Assembly: GCA_029237695.1 (NCBI GenBank)
Contig: CM055274.1
Location: forward strand, 21,751,505-21,815,504
Source of the DNA: Conchocele bisecta
Lineage: Eukaryota; Mollusca; Bivalvia; Lucinida; Thyasiridae
Reading direction: 5' to 3'
DNA length: 64,000 nt
Position 1 is the stretch's first letter. Every line of letters starts with the position of its first letter. The notes under the pieces were generated by a model. It did no database searches. It was not told the origin of the DNA and worked only from the letters and a program-made list of their open reading frames with translations. Position numbers and translations under genes: made by a program. Of the stretch, positions 21,931 through 33,300 are shown one piece after another.

Positions 21931-22207
21931 TCTGTAGCCTACTATTTCACCAACATCACAAAGTATACTTATCTAGCAAAGTATACTTTGAGGGAGAAAT
22001 TTTCAATTTTACGATAAATTTATTATTTTTTATTATACTGAATTTATTAAATTCAGTATAATAATTCTGCACACTTTTAATCATGAAATATATGCAGCCG
22101 TTAGTTCTATATGAAATGATGCATTTCGGGAAAAATAAATGATTACTCCCTCAAAGTATACTTTGCTAGATAAGTATACTTTGCAATGTTGGTGAAATAG
22201 GCTACTG
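21931..22207. mobile_element. Foldback MITE, copy 2
   Basis: The same family as 21358-21660: arms with ATTTCACCAACAT, AAAGTATACTTATCTAGC and TTTGAGGGAG, a central palindrome ACTGAATTTATTAAATTCAGT at about 22039-22059, and a right end GGTGAAATAGGCTACTG. The two copies are separated by about 270 bp of unrelated AT-rich sequence. Confidence 0.6.
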
Positions 22208-22551
22208 GTAAACACGTAGCGTTGGTGTATTGGCGGTCGGTCCGTTCCTGGAGACTACCTTATTGCAAGCGTGAAGCCATGGGTTGAAGTAACAAGCCAG
22301 TAGTATGCAAATGACACCCGCACGACCCGACCCACCCTCTATGACATGCAGCGTCAATTGAGTGACCAAGCCATGTATGTAATACGATATATATACATCG
22401 TATCGCCAAAGGTATCAATCTGGAAAGTACGGAACTCGAGAACATAATGGACGTATCCCCACATTGTCCACTGACTCCTTCAATTGTGTGCATATTCCGA
22501 TGCGGATTACTCTCTGTTTTGTTTGTCGTACAATCATGTGCATACATGCTA
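22208..22551. other. Spacer without recognised features
   Basis: Overlapping ORFs on both strands (22260-22664) run into the MITE at 22552 and share no frame with any known family. I see no gene. Confidence 0.35.
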
Positions 22552-22629
22552 CAGTGGAAACTATTCAAACCGGACACCCTTCGAGGCCCCAAGGTTGTCC
22601 GGTTTGGAGATGTTCGGGAGGTTCTATTG
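22552..22629. mobile_element. TA-target palindromic MITE, CAGTGGAA family (78 bp)
   Basis: TA flanks at 22550-22551 and 22630-22631. The arms read CAGTGGAAACTATTCAAACC and the inverted GGTTTGGAGATG..GGTTCTATTG. It is short, and its ends resemble those of Tc1/mariner elements. Confidence 0.6.
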
Positions 22630-22882
22630 TAAATCAGACAATCAGTCATATGAGCACTCTATGACACATTATGATGTTTTGAAGTTATGAAAGGTCATTA
22701 TAATTAGTGGTTGATAACAGCGAAATACAACTAAGCTAAATATTCATCTTTTCCAGAGTGTCAAGTGTAGATGGACTTCCAAGTTTGTGGCTTATAATGT
22801 TTTAAACGTGTCCATATACCAATGCGTACATGCACATTGTACAGTCGAACCAGTGATAAAAGCCACCTGCTAATAGCAAGTA

Positions 22883-22982
22883 CAGTGGGGTCAGCGTGTA
22901 AGTGCACACAAGAACGAACACGACAGGTTGGAACCAACCTGTCGTGTTCGTTCGTGTGTGCACTTAAACGCTGACCACACTT
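22883..22982. mobile_element. 100-bp palindromic MITE, copy 1
   Basis: A nearly perfect palindrome with arms CAGTGGGGTCAGCGTGTAAG and onward meeting at GGTTGG/CCAACC, flanked by TA on both sides. It lies about 300 bp downstream of the C1q exon at 23282-23682. The paralogous sequence near 37080 has no such insertion. Confidence 0.8.
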
Positions 22983-23201
22983 TACCGCGCTTTTGTTTTC
23001 CAATTATCCAATTACTACATGAATGAGCCTGTGAACAAATACCACTTGGGAACAATGGCCAGATTTTTCTCTTCACACGGTTGGCATTTATTCACAGGTT
23101 TGACTGTATATATATGTACTTGTACTTTAACTGTACGGGTGAATATTCACATGTATAGGTACATGTAATGAGGCAGACTATATTGACACATTATATTTTT
23201 G

Positions 23202-23207
23202 TTTATT
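23202..23207 (-). terminator. Polyadenylation signal of the C1q exon at 23282
   Basis: AATAAA on the minus strand, 75 bases after the stop codon. The same motif sits at the same relative place in the other two C1q loci (37316-37325 and 48167-48172), which supports it as the real 3' end signal. Confidence 0.6.
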
Positions 23208-23281
23208 CCATTGGCAGTACTTAGTATTTACCATGGCATGGATTAGTTATATGTAATCCATACAGCTGTAACGAAACTCCG

Positions 23282-23682
23282 CTATGTCGCATGTAATACA
23301 AATCCTGTAAAACTGACGGCTCGGTGAAAACGTGTAACGATAAGATCGCCACTTGTACCGTGGTGTCTGGCCCAGACGTTATCGCCTGCCCGTAGCTCCA
23401 GTAACGTCGTGCCGGAAGCACAGTCTGCATAAGTGACGTCCCCGGCGAGGAAATCCTTCACGGACACGGCGTTCTGCATGAGTTCCAGGTTTATATAATG
23501 GTCGCCTTCGGAGCATACGGACGCCGAGAAGATGTATGTACCGGCGTACGGTGCTATGAATATGCCGTGTATCGTGCTGTATGCGTTGCCCTGGTTCACT
23601 GAAACGTCATCGAAGATGATATGCTGGTTTGGTCCCGGCACTAGGTCTGTGCTCAAATGGGCGTTAACTGCGACAAACAGTC
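23282..23682 (-). CDS. C1q-domain terminal exon, locus 2 (no exon 1 visible)
   Basis: A 401-bp last exon with acceptor TTTACAG/GA in phase 1, encoding 132 residues after the split Gly. It has the C1q hallmarks: an opening strand LFVAVNAHLS, GIFIAPYAGTYIFSASVCSE, GHYINLELM-like HYINLELM, a second Cys in DCASGTTLLEL, GDNVWARH, and a closing SFTGFVLHAT. Two Cys are conserved with the other copies. It is fully open, with no frameshift, and ends at TAG 23282. An expected exon 1 (signal peptide) should lie at higher coordinates, but block A follows at 28360 and the space between holds hairpins and a LINE. The exon may therefore be an orphan, unless it uses a distant or alternative first exon. Confidence 0.75.
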
Positions 23683-24440
23683 CTGTAAATATGGTACCAT
23701 GAACATAATTGTATATCAGTTTTCCGTCAAATTATAAAATTTCAATATTACTGAACAGAACAGAACAGAACATATCTTTATAATTCCAGCACAACAATAT
23801 TTACACAATTCCCTAACATTTGATTGGCCCGTAGCAAGTCTCTGTCCAAAATTTATATCCCAGTAAATTTCCACGCCGAACTACTTTCCGTAACCGTGAG
23901 GTGCAGTTAAAATAAACACATTTTCTTGATGAATTTATTTCAAATGCTGGAATTATAAGGAATGAATGGCATTTTTGTTGAATTTATCGGGGATATAAAC
24001 TTGGAAAACCCGCGACTTTTCCAAGTTTATACCCCGATAAATTCCACAAAAAGGCCATTCATTCCTATGATTTTGTTTAAGATCTCAGACCGCAACATGC
24101 TGTATATGGGTACATGAGCATGATGTAAGCTTGGGAAAAAAAATATGTTCTGTTCAAAATTACTATAGGAATGAATGGCCTTTTTGTGGAATTTATCGGG
24201 TTATAAACTTGGAAAAGTCGCGGGAATACTGGACGTGCACAGCAGATGAGATTCCATTCAATAGAAACATTTATATTCACATGGGGCTCACCATGATCAC
24301 CTGACCAGTTCGAATTTCAGTGAATTCCATATTCCTGTAAATGTCCTTTGTCCAATGTTCATTGTGCTCTGTAATATGACAACTTTCTTTTCAGTACTTC
24401 ACTTTTCCCAGATTCATTCTAGTTCGCCTCTACTTGATAT
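23683..24440. other. Intron-side spacer with hairpins
   Basis: It contains a foldback (23959-24065) and a third single arm of it (24168-24224), plus AGAACAGAACAGAACAT at 23756-23772. No exon 1 of the C1q type was found here. Confidence 0.4.
23959..24065. mobile_element. Foldback element with an extra arm at 24168-24224
   Basis: Arms GGAATGAATGGCATTTTTGT and GGATATAAACTTGGAAAA are followed by CCCGCGAC and the inverted arm. The same arm sequence recurs once more, in the left orientation, about 100 bp to the right. Confidence 0.55.
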
Positions 24441-24455
24441 TTTATGTAGGAAGAT

Positions 24456-27400
24456 TTGCTCGTTGAGTCTCAGCTGCTCATCCTGTTTGTCCCCCGATTG
24501 TGGAATCACCTAATGTATGTCGATATTTCTGTATACAGGATGAGGATAGGCCGCTTTGTTGTTTTGCAGTCCTGGATGAAGGGTTGTAGATCTTTTACAA
24601 GTTTCAAGCTATATGTTTGCCTTTCCAGCATACTCCTTCGTTGCGGAGACATTCATCCGAACCCAGGACCGACTAACATACCTAACACAAGTACAAACAT
24701 TACTGAACTAACCCAACACAAACTATCCAGTGTTCACTATAACATTCAAAGCTTCTTACATAAAAAAGATCTACTCTACTCCTAACTTTCTGACTTTGAT
24801 ATTCTTTGCTTCACAGAAACATGGCTCACAGACAACACCCCCTCTGCTGACCTTCTCTATACACACTTCAAGGCTCCATTTCGACAGGATAGGGCGACCG
24901 ACGCTCATGGCGGTCTATTGGTCTATGTAAAGGAGCAGGTTTATTCTATCAGACGACATGATTTAGAGGTACCAGGGACTGAATGCATATGGATTGAAAT
25001 TCATCAACAAAATACTCGCACATTGGTTGGTACTTTCTATAGACCTCCTAACGCACCTGCTGCTGTCATGGCTTTGTTTGAAAATTATGTTGGTCTAGCA
25101 TTTGATACTGGTGTTTCTGATAGTATAGTAACAGGTAATTTGAATCTTGACATGCTAAAAACTCATTCGGCAACGAAGATCAACAATATCTCACAACAAT
25201 ACAGTCTCACGCAATCAATTACGCAACCAACCCACTTCACAGAGACCAGTTCGTCACTTATATACATTTTTCTCACTTCATCAGATGTCCAGGTTGTATT
25301 ATCCGGTGTAGGAGAACCGTTTCTAGACCAGCACGTTAAATTTCATTGCCCTATCTTTCTACTTCTGAACTATGCAAAACCTCGCACTCAAACATATACA
25401 CGCAAGATATGGAAATATGAACAGGGTGACTATCATACACTTAGACATTCAGCTGACACATTCAACTGGCAATCCCTAATTCATCCAGACATCGATAGAT
25501 ATGCACACAATATCACTTCTAAGATTTCTCAATTAGCACATGATTCTATTCCTAATAAGGTTGTTAGTCAAACCCTCTGATCCTCCTTGGTTTCACAACG
25601 AAATTAGGAAAATTATAAGAAAATGCAAACGGTCGTATGACAAAGCAAAAACAACAGACAACCCCGATCACTGGAGAAGGTATAAGAAACTCAGAAATGA
25701 TGCAATTTCTCTTGTTCGTAATTCCAAGAAGCACCATGAGGATACTGTATCTGCTGAACTGAACTTTGGCTCTCCACGTAGTTCCAATTGGTGGTCAACT
25801 TTGAAGACGCTTATCAAACCGGCACGTTCTACTTCTATTCCTCCTCTTAAACACCGTTTTATTCTATCTTCTCTGACGGTAATGACAAAGCTAACATGTT
25901 CAATACATTTTTCGCCTCCCAAACCCAACTAGCTGATGCCAACAGACCTCTTCCAGAATTGGACATGGACCCAGACCGACCTAAACTCGATAACATAATA
26001 ATTACACCACCTGAAGTTAAATCTGTACTGGAATCTCTATAACTCGGAAAAGCAGCAGGTCCCGACGGCATAAATAACAGGATTCTGAAGGAACTTTCTT
26101 CACAACTATCCAAGCACAAGCATTTATGTGATTTTTTTAACAGATCTATATGTCTTGCTCAGGTACCAACCTTGTGGAAGGAGGCCTCTGTCTGTGCGAT
26201 TTTCAAAAAAGGTGATCCATCAGACGTATCAAATTATCGACCTATATATCTTCTTTGCACCATGGAAAAGGTAATGGAGAAAATCATACACAAACACATG
26301 TTCAACTTTCTCAACACTAACAATTGCATCTCAGCTCTTCAATCTGGGTTTGTGCCAAATGACTCTACAGTTAACCAACTTGTCGATCTCTATAATACTT
26401 TTGGAAAGGCTCTGGATGATGGTAAAGAAGTTCGTTCCGTTTAATGAGATATTTCAAAAGCATTTGACAAAGTATGGCACAGACGCCTTGTCCTTAATTT
26501 ACAGGTGACAGGAATTACAGGTTCTTTGCTCAGTTGGCTTACAAACTACCTACAAGGGCGTAAACAACGTGTTGTACTACCCTGTCATACTTCTGATCTT
26601 CCTGATATATATGATGGTGTTCCTCAAGGCTCTATTCTGGGACCACTGCTCTTCTTGGTATGCATAAATGACATTGTAAACAACATTACTTCTACTATCA
26701 AATTATTTGCTGATGATACATCTCTCTATGTTGTTGTAGATGACCCTAATCAGGCAGCCGATTGTCTTAATACTGACCTTGAAAGGATACAACAATGGGC
26801 CAACAAATGGATGGTGACCTTCAATCCCTCTAAGACCGAATCTCTTCTTATCTCTCTGAAAACTAACACTCCTAAGCACCCTCCATTGCTCATGAACCAT
26901 TCGGTCATCCAAGAAGTTCAACATCATAAACACCTCGGTCTTTCTCTATCAAACAATGGAACATGGCACTCTCACTTTGAACTTACACATTCCAAAGCAT
27001 GGACAAGAATCAATATGATGAGGAAGTTGAAATTTCGCCTCAAAAGGAAAACTCTTCAAACAATGTACACCTCTTTCATTCGTCCTGTCTTGGAGTATGC
27101 TGATGTTATATGGGATAACTGCACAAGGTACGAAGAACTAGATTTGGAAAAAAAAACTCGAAGCAGCTCGTATTGTAACTGGAGCCACTAAGCTTGTATC
27201 ATTTGAATCTCTATATCATGAAACAGGTTGGGAAACTTTAAAATTCAGACGAAAGAAACACAAACTTGTACTCTTCTATGAAATGTATAACCGTCTCTCA
27301 CCTCCCTATTTGTCATCTCTTGTCCCAGCAAACGTAGGTGAAACTGTTGACTATAATCTAAGAAACTCGCAGAACACAACCACACTGGCTTGTAAGACTC

Positions 27401-27870
27401 AGTTGTATCTAAACTCATTTCTACCGTCTACAATTCAAGACCGAAATCAACTCTCATCGCCAATTCGTAACTCCACTTCCCTGAGAATCTTCAAGAATCA
27501 CATTAACACAAATATTAGTAAACCACCCAACTATTACTATTATGGTAAGCGCGAAGCACAAATCTACCACACACGCATTCGTACACATTGTAGAAATCTA
27601 AACCAACACTTATTCTCGAAGAACATAATAGATAATCCACGCTGTATATGTGGGGCGATTGAAGATACACAACACTTTTTCCTACACTGTCCCATATATA
27701 TGGACCTACGACTTAACATGAACACCAGTTTATTACAGTTCGATATTCCCAGAGACGACTTACGTGTACTCCTATATGGTAGTCCATCAGCTGATGACGA
27801 AACTAATATGTTGATCTTCAAGTCCGTTCATGAATACATTATCCGGTCGAAACGGTTTGAGTATCGGTAG
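24456..27870 (+). pseudogene. CR1/Jockey-type LINE, endonuclease and reverse transcriptase, decayed
   Basis: A non-LTR retrotransposon reading frame of about 1,140 codons. The N-terminal part carries a 2A-like motif (GDIHPNPGP at 24645-24671). An exonuclease/endonuclease-type endonuclease follows (HYNIQSF, LCFTETWL, GTFYRPPN, TGNLNLD). The reverse transcriptase comes next: the WKEASVCAIFKKGDPSDVSNYRPI block at 26173-26244, DISKAFDKVWH at 26448, GVPQGSILGPLLFL at about 26614 and FADD at 26706-26717. Near the C-terminus is a Cys/His segment (CICGAIEDTQHFFLHC) at 27646-27693. The frame is broken by TAA at 24783, a shift near 25565, a shift near 25858, TAA at 26040, TAA-TGA at 26442-26447 and a shift in an A run near 27150. 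It cannot make a full protein. The CR1/Jockey assignment comes from overall domain style, not a tree. Confidence 0.85.
24645..24671 (+). other. 2A-like ribosome-skipping motif in the LINE
   Basis: The residues read GDIHPNPGP, matching the core NPGP of 2A sequences, with His in place of the usual Glu of D(V/I)ExNPGP. 2A-like sequences are reported near the start of several non-LTR retrotransposon proteins. Whether the His variant still skips cannot be told from sequence. Confidence 0.55.
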
Positions 27871-28355
27871 ATACACATAGTCTCTTTCTCACCCGATTGA
27901 TCACCTAACTTGTATATTCCTCTCTTTCTTCGGAACGCCATTATTAAAGAATACAACACAATCATAAGTGGACTATCCAGTCAGCTGAGTTGGACGGGCA
28001 AGCTACCTTGTATTCATATTACTACTTGTATTTGTCTTTCTTTCTTTTTTATTTTATAACTATTATTTGTTATACCTCCTACTTCTCTTTCTTATTTTTT
28101 TTTCTTTTTTTTCTTCTCCAAATCAGTGTAAACAGTGTCCAAAATTTGTTCTGCTTTGCTTTGCACAATCATACAACTATTTATATGCGTTTTGTCACAA
28201 CAACAAAATAAATGTACTGATAACAAAAGGAGACAGTGTTATAAGCTCTCGAGCTTTCTTCTGAATCCTTTTCACATTTGCAATTATTGTAACGTGTACT
28301 ATATTTGTAAACATGATACTGTATGTGTCAAAATGTGACTAAAATATTGTTTAAA
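27871..28355 (+). mobile_element. Probable LINE 3' tail
   Basis: T-rich non-coding sequence after the LINE stop (27868-27870). Paralogy with block A starts again near 28360 (ATTAATAATGGTACC), so everything between the LINE and that point is insertion-specific. Confidence 0.5.
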
Positions 28356-28359
28356 CTAA

Positions 28360-29585
28360 TTAATAATGGTACCAGTTGCCGGTTGGATTCATTGCCGGAA
28401 CCTACAATCACATTGATATTATATGTACACACCAACTAACGGTGATACTTTCAGTAGTTTGTGCGAAATGTAGCATAACGTAGTACATTATATAGTATTC
28501 AACATTACCCATCCACCAGTGCTGAGCTACCTGCAACATAATAATTAGTAATACCTGCAGACTTATCAGATTCCCAATGGACTTTTCTAAATGTGAATGA
28601 GACAATGCATGTCAGACAGTCATATAGACATGTCAGTTTGTATATTATAGCATGTCGATGGGACAAACATCTTCTGCTGATCAGAATGTTGACATGACAG
28701 TATAATTTATTTTCTTCAGTATTTGAATTTTGGACCATGACTTTATTTCCGCACCAAGAAGGTAATCTTATCATTATCCAGTTGAAACTTGTAGATGTCA
28801 AAGACAATTACATGAAGGGATATTATGAACATAGAGAATAGTAGGTTAGTGCCGTGAATGGGAAAAAAATATATGGCAAGGCTTAGGAAACGGGATGGGC
28901 GAGGCTCTGCCGAGCACATCCCGTTTCCGTGCCGCACTTGATATTTTTCCCATTCACGGCACTAACCTACTATTCTATTTATCCCGTCAACACCTGCAAA
29001 TGGCTGTAAAATACAAAAGTATCGTATTGACAGGATATCAAAAATGATTCACGGCACCGTGTTTCACGGCACATACGCACTGTGTTGACGGGATAAAATA
29101 TATACTCATTGTTTTTGAGATACGGGAATTTGAAAGTTGGGGACATTTTTATCCACTCAATTTTTTCCAATTCAATGCACACAAGTTGACCTTTGGTGTT
29201 CGTTATTGTTGTCATAGTCAGGGAACTCAATAAAACTGTAAGCATTATGGTACGAAATACTACTCTGTTCTGAATTACAAGATGGATATCCTTGTAATAG
29301 CAAAATGCCGAAAGTGTCACATTGTGACATGCTTAACGATTGTGTGTAGTATTTTCCTGAATGCCAGCCAATTCTCAATTGTTTATATGTGCATGGATAC
29401 AATCCTTTATTCATCAATCATGGTTATTTGAGGAGACAATACAAGTACGTAAGTGACGAACATTAGCAACGATCAACACTTATCTCGTAATATTCATGTA
29501 TATACGATTTATATCAGTACCTATTCTTTCTGCAATAAATGTAAATAATATAATATAGTTATGTTGCTGGGACTGGTGAAATGTA
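28360..29585. repeat. Duplicated block A, copy 2
   Basis: It matches 1240-2240 and 44290-45200. Two foldback insertions sit inside and just after it (28836-29096 and from 29586), in opposite orientation. No gene. Confidence 0.6.
28836..29096. mobile_element. Compound foldback element, copy 1
   Basis: A 140-bp hairpin (28836-28975; arms GAATAGTAGGTTAGTGCCGT and its inverse) is followed by a TATCCCGTCAACAC...GTGTTGACGGGATA inverted-repeat unit (28979-29095). Block A at 1735 lacks the insertion. Confidence 0.6.
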
Positions 29586-29880
29586 TCTATCCCGTCAACA
29601 CAGTGCGTATGTGCCGTGAAACGCGGTGTCGTGAATTGATATCCTGTCAATACGACCTTGTCACTGCGTATGAATATGTGTGGTGGCTCGGGTTATACTT
29701 TTGCATTTTACAGCCATTTGCAGGTGTTGACGGGATAAATAGAATAGTAGGTTAGTGCCGTGAATGGGAATAATATATGGCGCGGCACGGAAACGGGATG
29801 TGCTCTGCAGAACCTCGCACATCCCGTTTCCTAAGCCTTGCCAGATATTTTTTCCCATTCACGGCACCCTATTATAGGGT
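29586..29880. mobile_element. Compound foldback element, copy 2 (inverted)
   Basis: The same two parts as 28836-29096 in reverse order: TATCCCGTCAACAC...GTGTTGACGGGATA, then the hairpin starting GAATAGTAGGTTAGTGCCGT at 29742. With copy 1 it brackets about 490 bp of block A. Confidence 0.6.
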
Positions 29881-29945
29881 TAACTGTATTGTAATTTTGA
29901 AATTTTCGGCGTATATCAGAAAATGATAGGTCGGAAAATCTGTTT
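29872..29945. mobile_element. Half copy of the GGTTAAC foldback element
   Basis: GTTAACTGTATTGTAATTTT through GATAGGTCGGAAAATCTGTTT matches one arm of the complete hairpin at 60046-60182. The other arm is missing. Confidence 0.5.
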
Positions 29946-30077
29946 AATGGCGAAGCTCTTCTTCCGGATATGCACGTACATGTAAAACTGACACCACGGC
30001 AACATCTGGATATCGAAATGTTATATTTCAATGATTTTCTCGTCTGTGCTCTCCTCCACTACATGGGCGTGAGTTAA

Positions 30078-31266
30078 AGGTAACACTTAGTACACTTATA
30101 ATAACTGCTCTACAGTGCTCTTTGTAGCTCATTGTATATAGTGGTTTGTGAGCTACAGTGCACTTTCTAGCTCATTGTAGTGGATGCACACTCCAACTGT
30201 ACACATATCTATTAATAGCATGAACATCGATAAATACAGGCAATGAGACGTCTAGACGTTTAACTCACTTCGTGCGGATGAGTGAAAGCGTCTTGATGAT
30301 CGATCGTGATTATACATCAGCAGCTAGCGTAATCCTTGTTCCACCAGACTGGGTGCTGGTAGAAAAATCTTCGCATCTAGTATGCAAGTTTAAATTAATC
30401 AGGATTTAAATCGATCAATAGTGTCGGTATCCATATTATCTACGTGGAAATATCATTGTCTTGTTTGATAGTATTTGTTATTTTTATTCCAGTTCCCGTG
30501 TATCCCACCCACCCCCCCCCCCTTCTAATTAAAATATTTGAGTGTTAAATAATATGTGGCTGTGACTGGGGAAATGGGGCTAATGGGTTTTGCGACCAAT
30601 GTAGCTGCAGAACAGCCTGTGCACAGTCTTATCAGAATACATTGATGTAATAATATCTGATGAAACCGCTGTTTGCTTGCACAGAGCATAAAGAACGGAA
30701 CATTGTTAGACGGATCCAATCTCGTGTACGAGACAGTTCATGTTTCACGCATAGTATGGTTGTGACTGTAACATTGGGATTATGTGCTATGCGACTAGCG
30801 AATATCCAGATCAGCATGTGCATCCACACCGTCTGTTCAGGATCGTCACTGTTTGATATTCTGTCCATGCACAACAAACAATACACATCGTTATCAAGCT
30901 ACATGAGTGTGCTATTTGTTCCGGAGCCACATCGGTCATAAATCCCATAAGCCCAAATGTTCCACATTCACAGCCACATACACGGAGGGTGATTAAAATA
31001 CATGATTGGATGAATATATTTAATGTCCATATAAACATATTGTATTATTGCGGAAATATTACATACAAACAAGGGCATCATTATCAGAACATGTAAAACA
31101 GAACATTCATGGACGCACCTTAGTGCACGAGGAACTTTAGGATAGTGCATAGTAGGGTTTAGGTTCGCGCACTTTGTAGCTCAGGTTAGTGCACGGTGAT
31201 GTTTACTATTAGTAGTGCACGACTAGTGCACCGATCGTGCACCTTATGTGCACTAGGGTATTACCT
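30078..31266. mobile_element. TTAA/TTAG-flanked element of 1.19 kb with GTGCAC-rich end
   Basis: Inverted ends AGGTAACACTTAGTACAC and the reverse of GTGCACTAGGGTATTACCT are flanked by TTAA (30074-30077) and TTAG (31267-31270). The right subterminal 150 bp is packed with GTGCAC and AGTGCAC motifs. The interior has two inverted copies of a CCCATAAGCCCC/GGGGCTAATGGG repeat. Block B at 3090 lacks the insertion. No transposase seen. Confidence 0.6.
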
Positions 31267-31289
31267 TTAGCTCAACAGCCCCCACCCCC

Positions 31290-31670
31290 CCTGTATGCCT
31301 CTGACATAGTGGAAGATAGCACCGACGGGTGGATGTCAAACTAGTATATATATGTCAACTATTGTCCCGTCGGTTTAGGGAGTTTCCAGCGTATTTTCAT
31401 TCCAATGATGGGCCACATCTGGCATCGACATAACTAAATATGTAGAAACATAAGAGAGCACCGACGATACAATTGTTGACATATAATATTTTGACATCCA
31501 CGTGTTTCCCTGGTGCAGGAAGCACGTAATACGGGTACTACGCTAACGCTAAAGGGAAATGAGAAGCGTAGGGTAAGGTTCGACCTGCTACATTCAGCTA
31601 CAGAGACCGTCAGACAATTGCTCTGTCCGTTACACTACGTCGACAGAATGGAGTAGATACATGTATACAG
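31290..31670. repeat. Duplicated block B, copy 2 (right part)
   Basis: It resumes the match with 3100-3430 after the preceding insertion (GAAGATAGCACCGACGGGTG and onward). Non-coding. Confidence 0.55.
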
Positions 31671-31677
31671 ATGGACA

Positions 31678-31833
31678 TCTCTAAACCCCTTTGCGGATAA
31701 TTCTGTTGGGTTCATTTTCATTCATCTCCACTGGTACTGTCTGTTCGTAATTGTAAAGCATGATCATCGGAACATCTCTATACCTGACAACATAGGGACC
31801 TCCCAGTGTGTCCGGTTTAGAGAGGTTCCACTG
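31678..31833. mobile_element. TA-target MITE, CAGTGGAACC family, expanded copy 2
   Basis: The right end GTCCGGTTTAGAGAGGTTCC-ACTG is followed by TA. It is the same insertion as 3438-3617, inherited with the block. Confidence 0.5.
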
Positions 31834-31947
31834 TATCTTCTTTAAAAAATGGGCCAACTCTGGCATATACATGTACATTCCTCTGACCACCATTACCATA
31901 ATATAAGGTACCAGTATCAATATGCCGCTGCAAATGGGCAAGTAACC

Positions 31948-32170
31948 CGAATGTTCTGTCTGTAACGCAGCGCGACTTACACGCCCTGTGTTACAGAGAG
32001 AACATTCGGTTTGGTGAGCGAGGTGGCATTGCCATACCGACTTCATTACTCCAATGCCCGATTTGCCGAGTCGTCCTGGTGCTTTCCTCATTAGAGTGGG
32101 GATCACGTTAACATTATTATCTGGCCACAAAATCATACCGGCTGATTTCTATTATGTTTTAAATATTCAT
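31948..32170. repeat. Small insertion with hairpin in block C
   Basis: CCGAATGTTCTGTCTGTAAC and the inverse GTTACAGAGAGAACATTCGG form a hairpin at about 31948-32010. The paralogous spot near 4040 goes straight from CCCGAATGTTCTG to the following block, so roughly 150-200 bp has been inserted. A 151-codon minus-strand ORF (31681-32136) crosses this and the MITE and is not a plausible gene. Confidence 0.45.
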
Positions 32171-33300
32171 TTACCAACCGTTATCATTTAGCGTAGCTTC
32201 ACCCTTTCAACCCTGGATATCATTTATTTATTCATACTATTATTTGGAATAATAGTGTCAAATGCTGCAGATCCTGATGAGACGGCTCGTTACGAGCTTT
32301 ATGTTTATAGGTTTCCTTTTACAGATAGATGCGTTGGAACTGTTGGAATATTTCATGACATTGTTTTATGTGTGTATGTGTGACGTATGCATTGTTGGTC
32401 TTACCACCTCCAAGCTGAGATATTACTAAAACGTATGTTTCACGAAACCTGACCAAGTGTTGCGGCTATATAAACAATGCAAAAAATAAATAAAAACCTG
32501 GAGGAGTTTTGAAAGTTATTGACTGTGAAACTGGCTGAGAATGTTTATATAGCGTAAAATTCGGGCAGGTTTCGCTAAACAGACAGTATATATAGATATC
32601 AAGAGTATTAGTGAGTATAAGAAAGTAGGATTTCCAAGGCCCATCGAGGAAACATGTGCTATCATTTCTATGAATAACTGGTCACATCAGATAGTGTTCT
32701 CATTGGAAATAGATATTACTGAAGATCTTGACTCGTGACAGTTTAAACCCCGACTGAGAAAATGTATCTTACGACGGATGCAATCAACGTAGCCCCAGAT
32801 CAGTCTGCGCATCAGGGCCTTCGTTGTTCGCCTTATCAGTCAATAAGTATGTTTACTGCAGCTAGAAAAGAAAAAGCAAAATGATTACATTCCGAAAAGA
32901 GTGCTGGTATAAGGGCCAGGGTTTGAACTTTTTAAAATAGTTTAACGTCCATTGTTTGTGCTGTGAGGGGGTGGGGGCGACCCACTTATATACACAATTG
33001 TGATTGTGACTGAAGAAATGGGACGTATGGGATTTGTGACCAGTGTAGCTCATGATTAAATACTACACGTATGTATTCTACTAACGATCTATTTTTCTTG
33101 TCAGAAACATGACGGATGTTTCATTGATTAAATGGTGAACAGGGCATATCCTTTCCGGTAGAAAGAATTGTGTGCCCATATTTATCCACATGTGTACTGG
33201 CTGACATAACTGTTCGGACTCCCCGTTTGAAGATAACCTAGTAAAATGCAGTATACTTGATAAGGTGTTAAGATAACTAACTATGTGCATTGGTAGATAA
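32171..33300. repeat. Duplicated blocks C and D, copy 3/2, partly deleted
   Basis: 32190-32660 is a shortened block C (hairpin GACGGCTCGTTACGAGC at 32280), joined directly to a block D copy at 32640-33120. The order of the two blocks and the loss of the sequence between them show an internal deletion relative to 20165-21200. No gene. Confidence 0.5.

Noticed and set aside
22260..22690. Overlapping ORFs of 61-129 codons on both strands
   Set aside because: They run through a palindromic MITE and have no family signal.
31681..32136. 151-codon minus-strand ORF
   Set aside because: It crosses a MITE and a hairpin insertion that are separate events, and no domain is recognisable.
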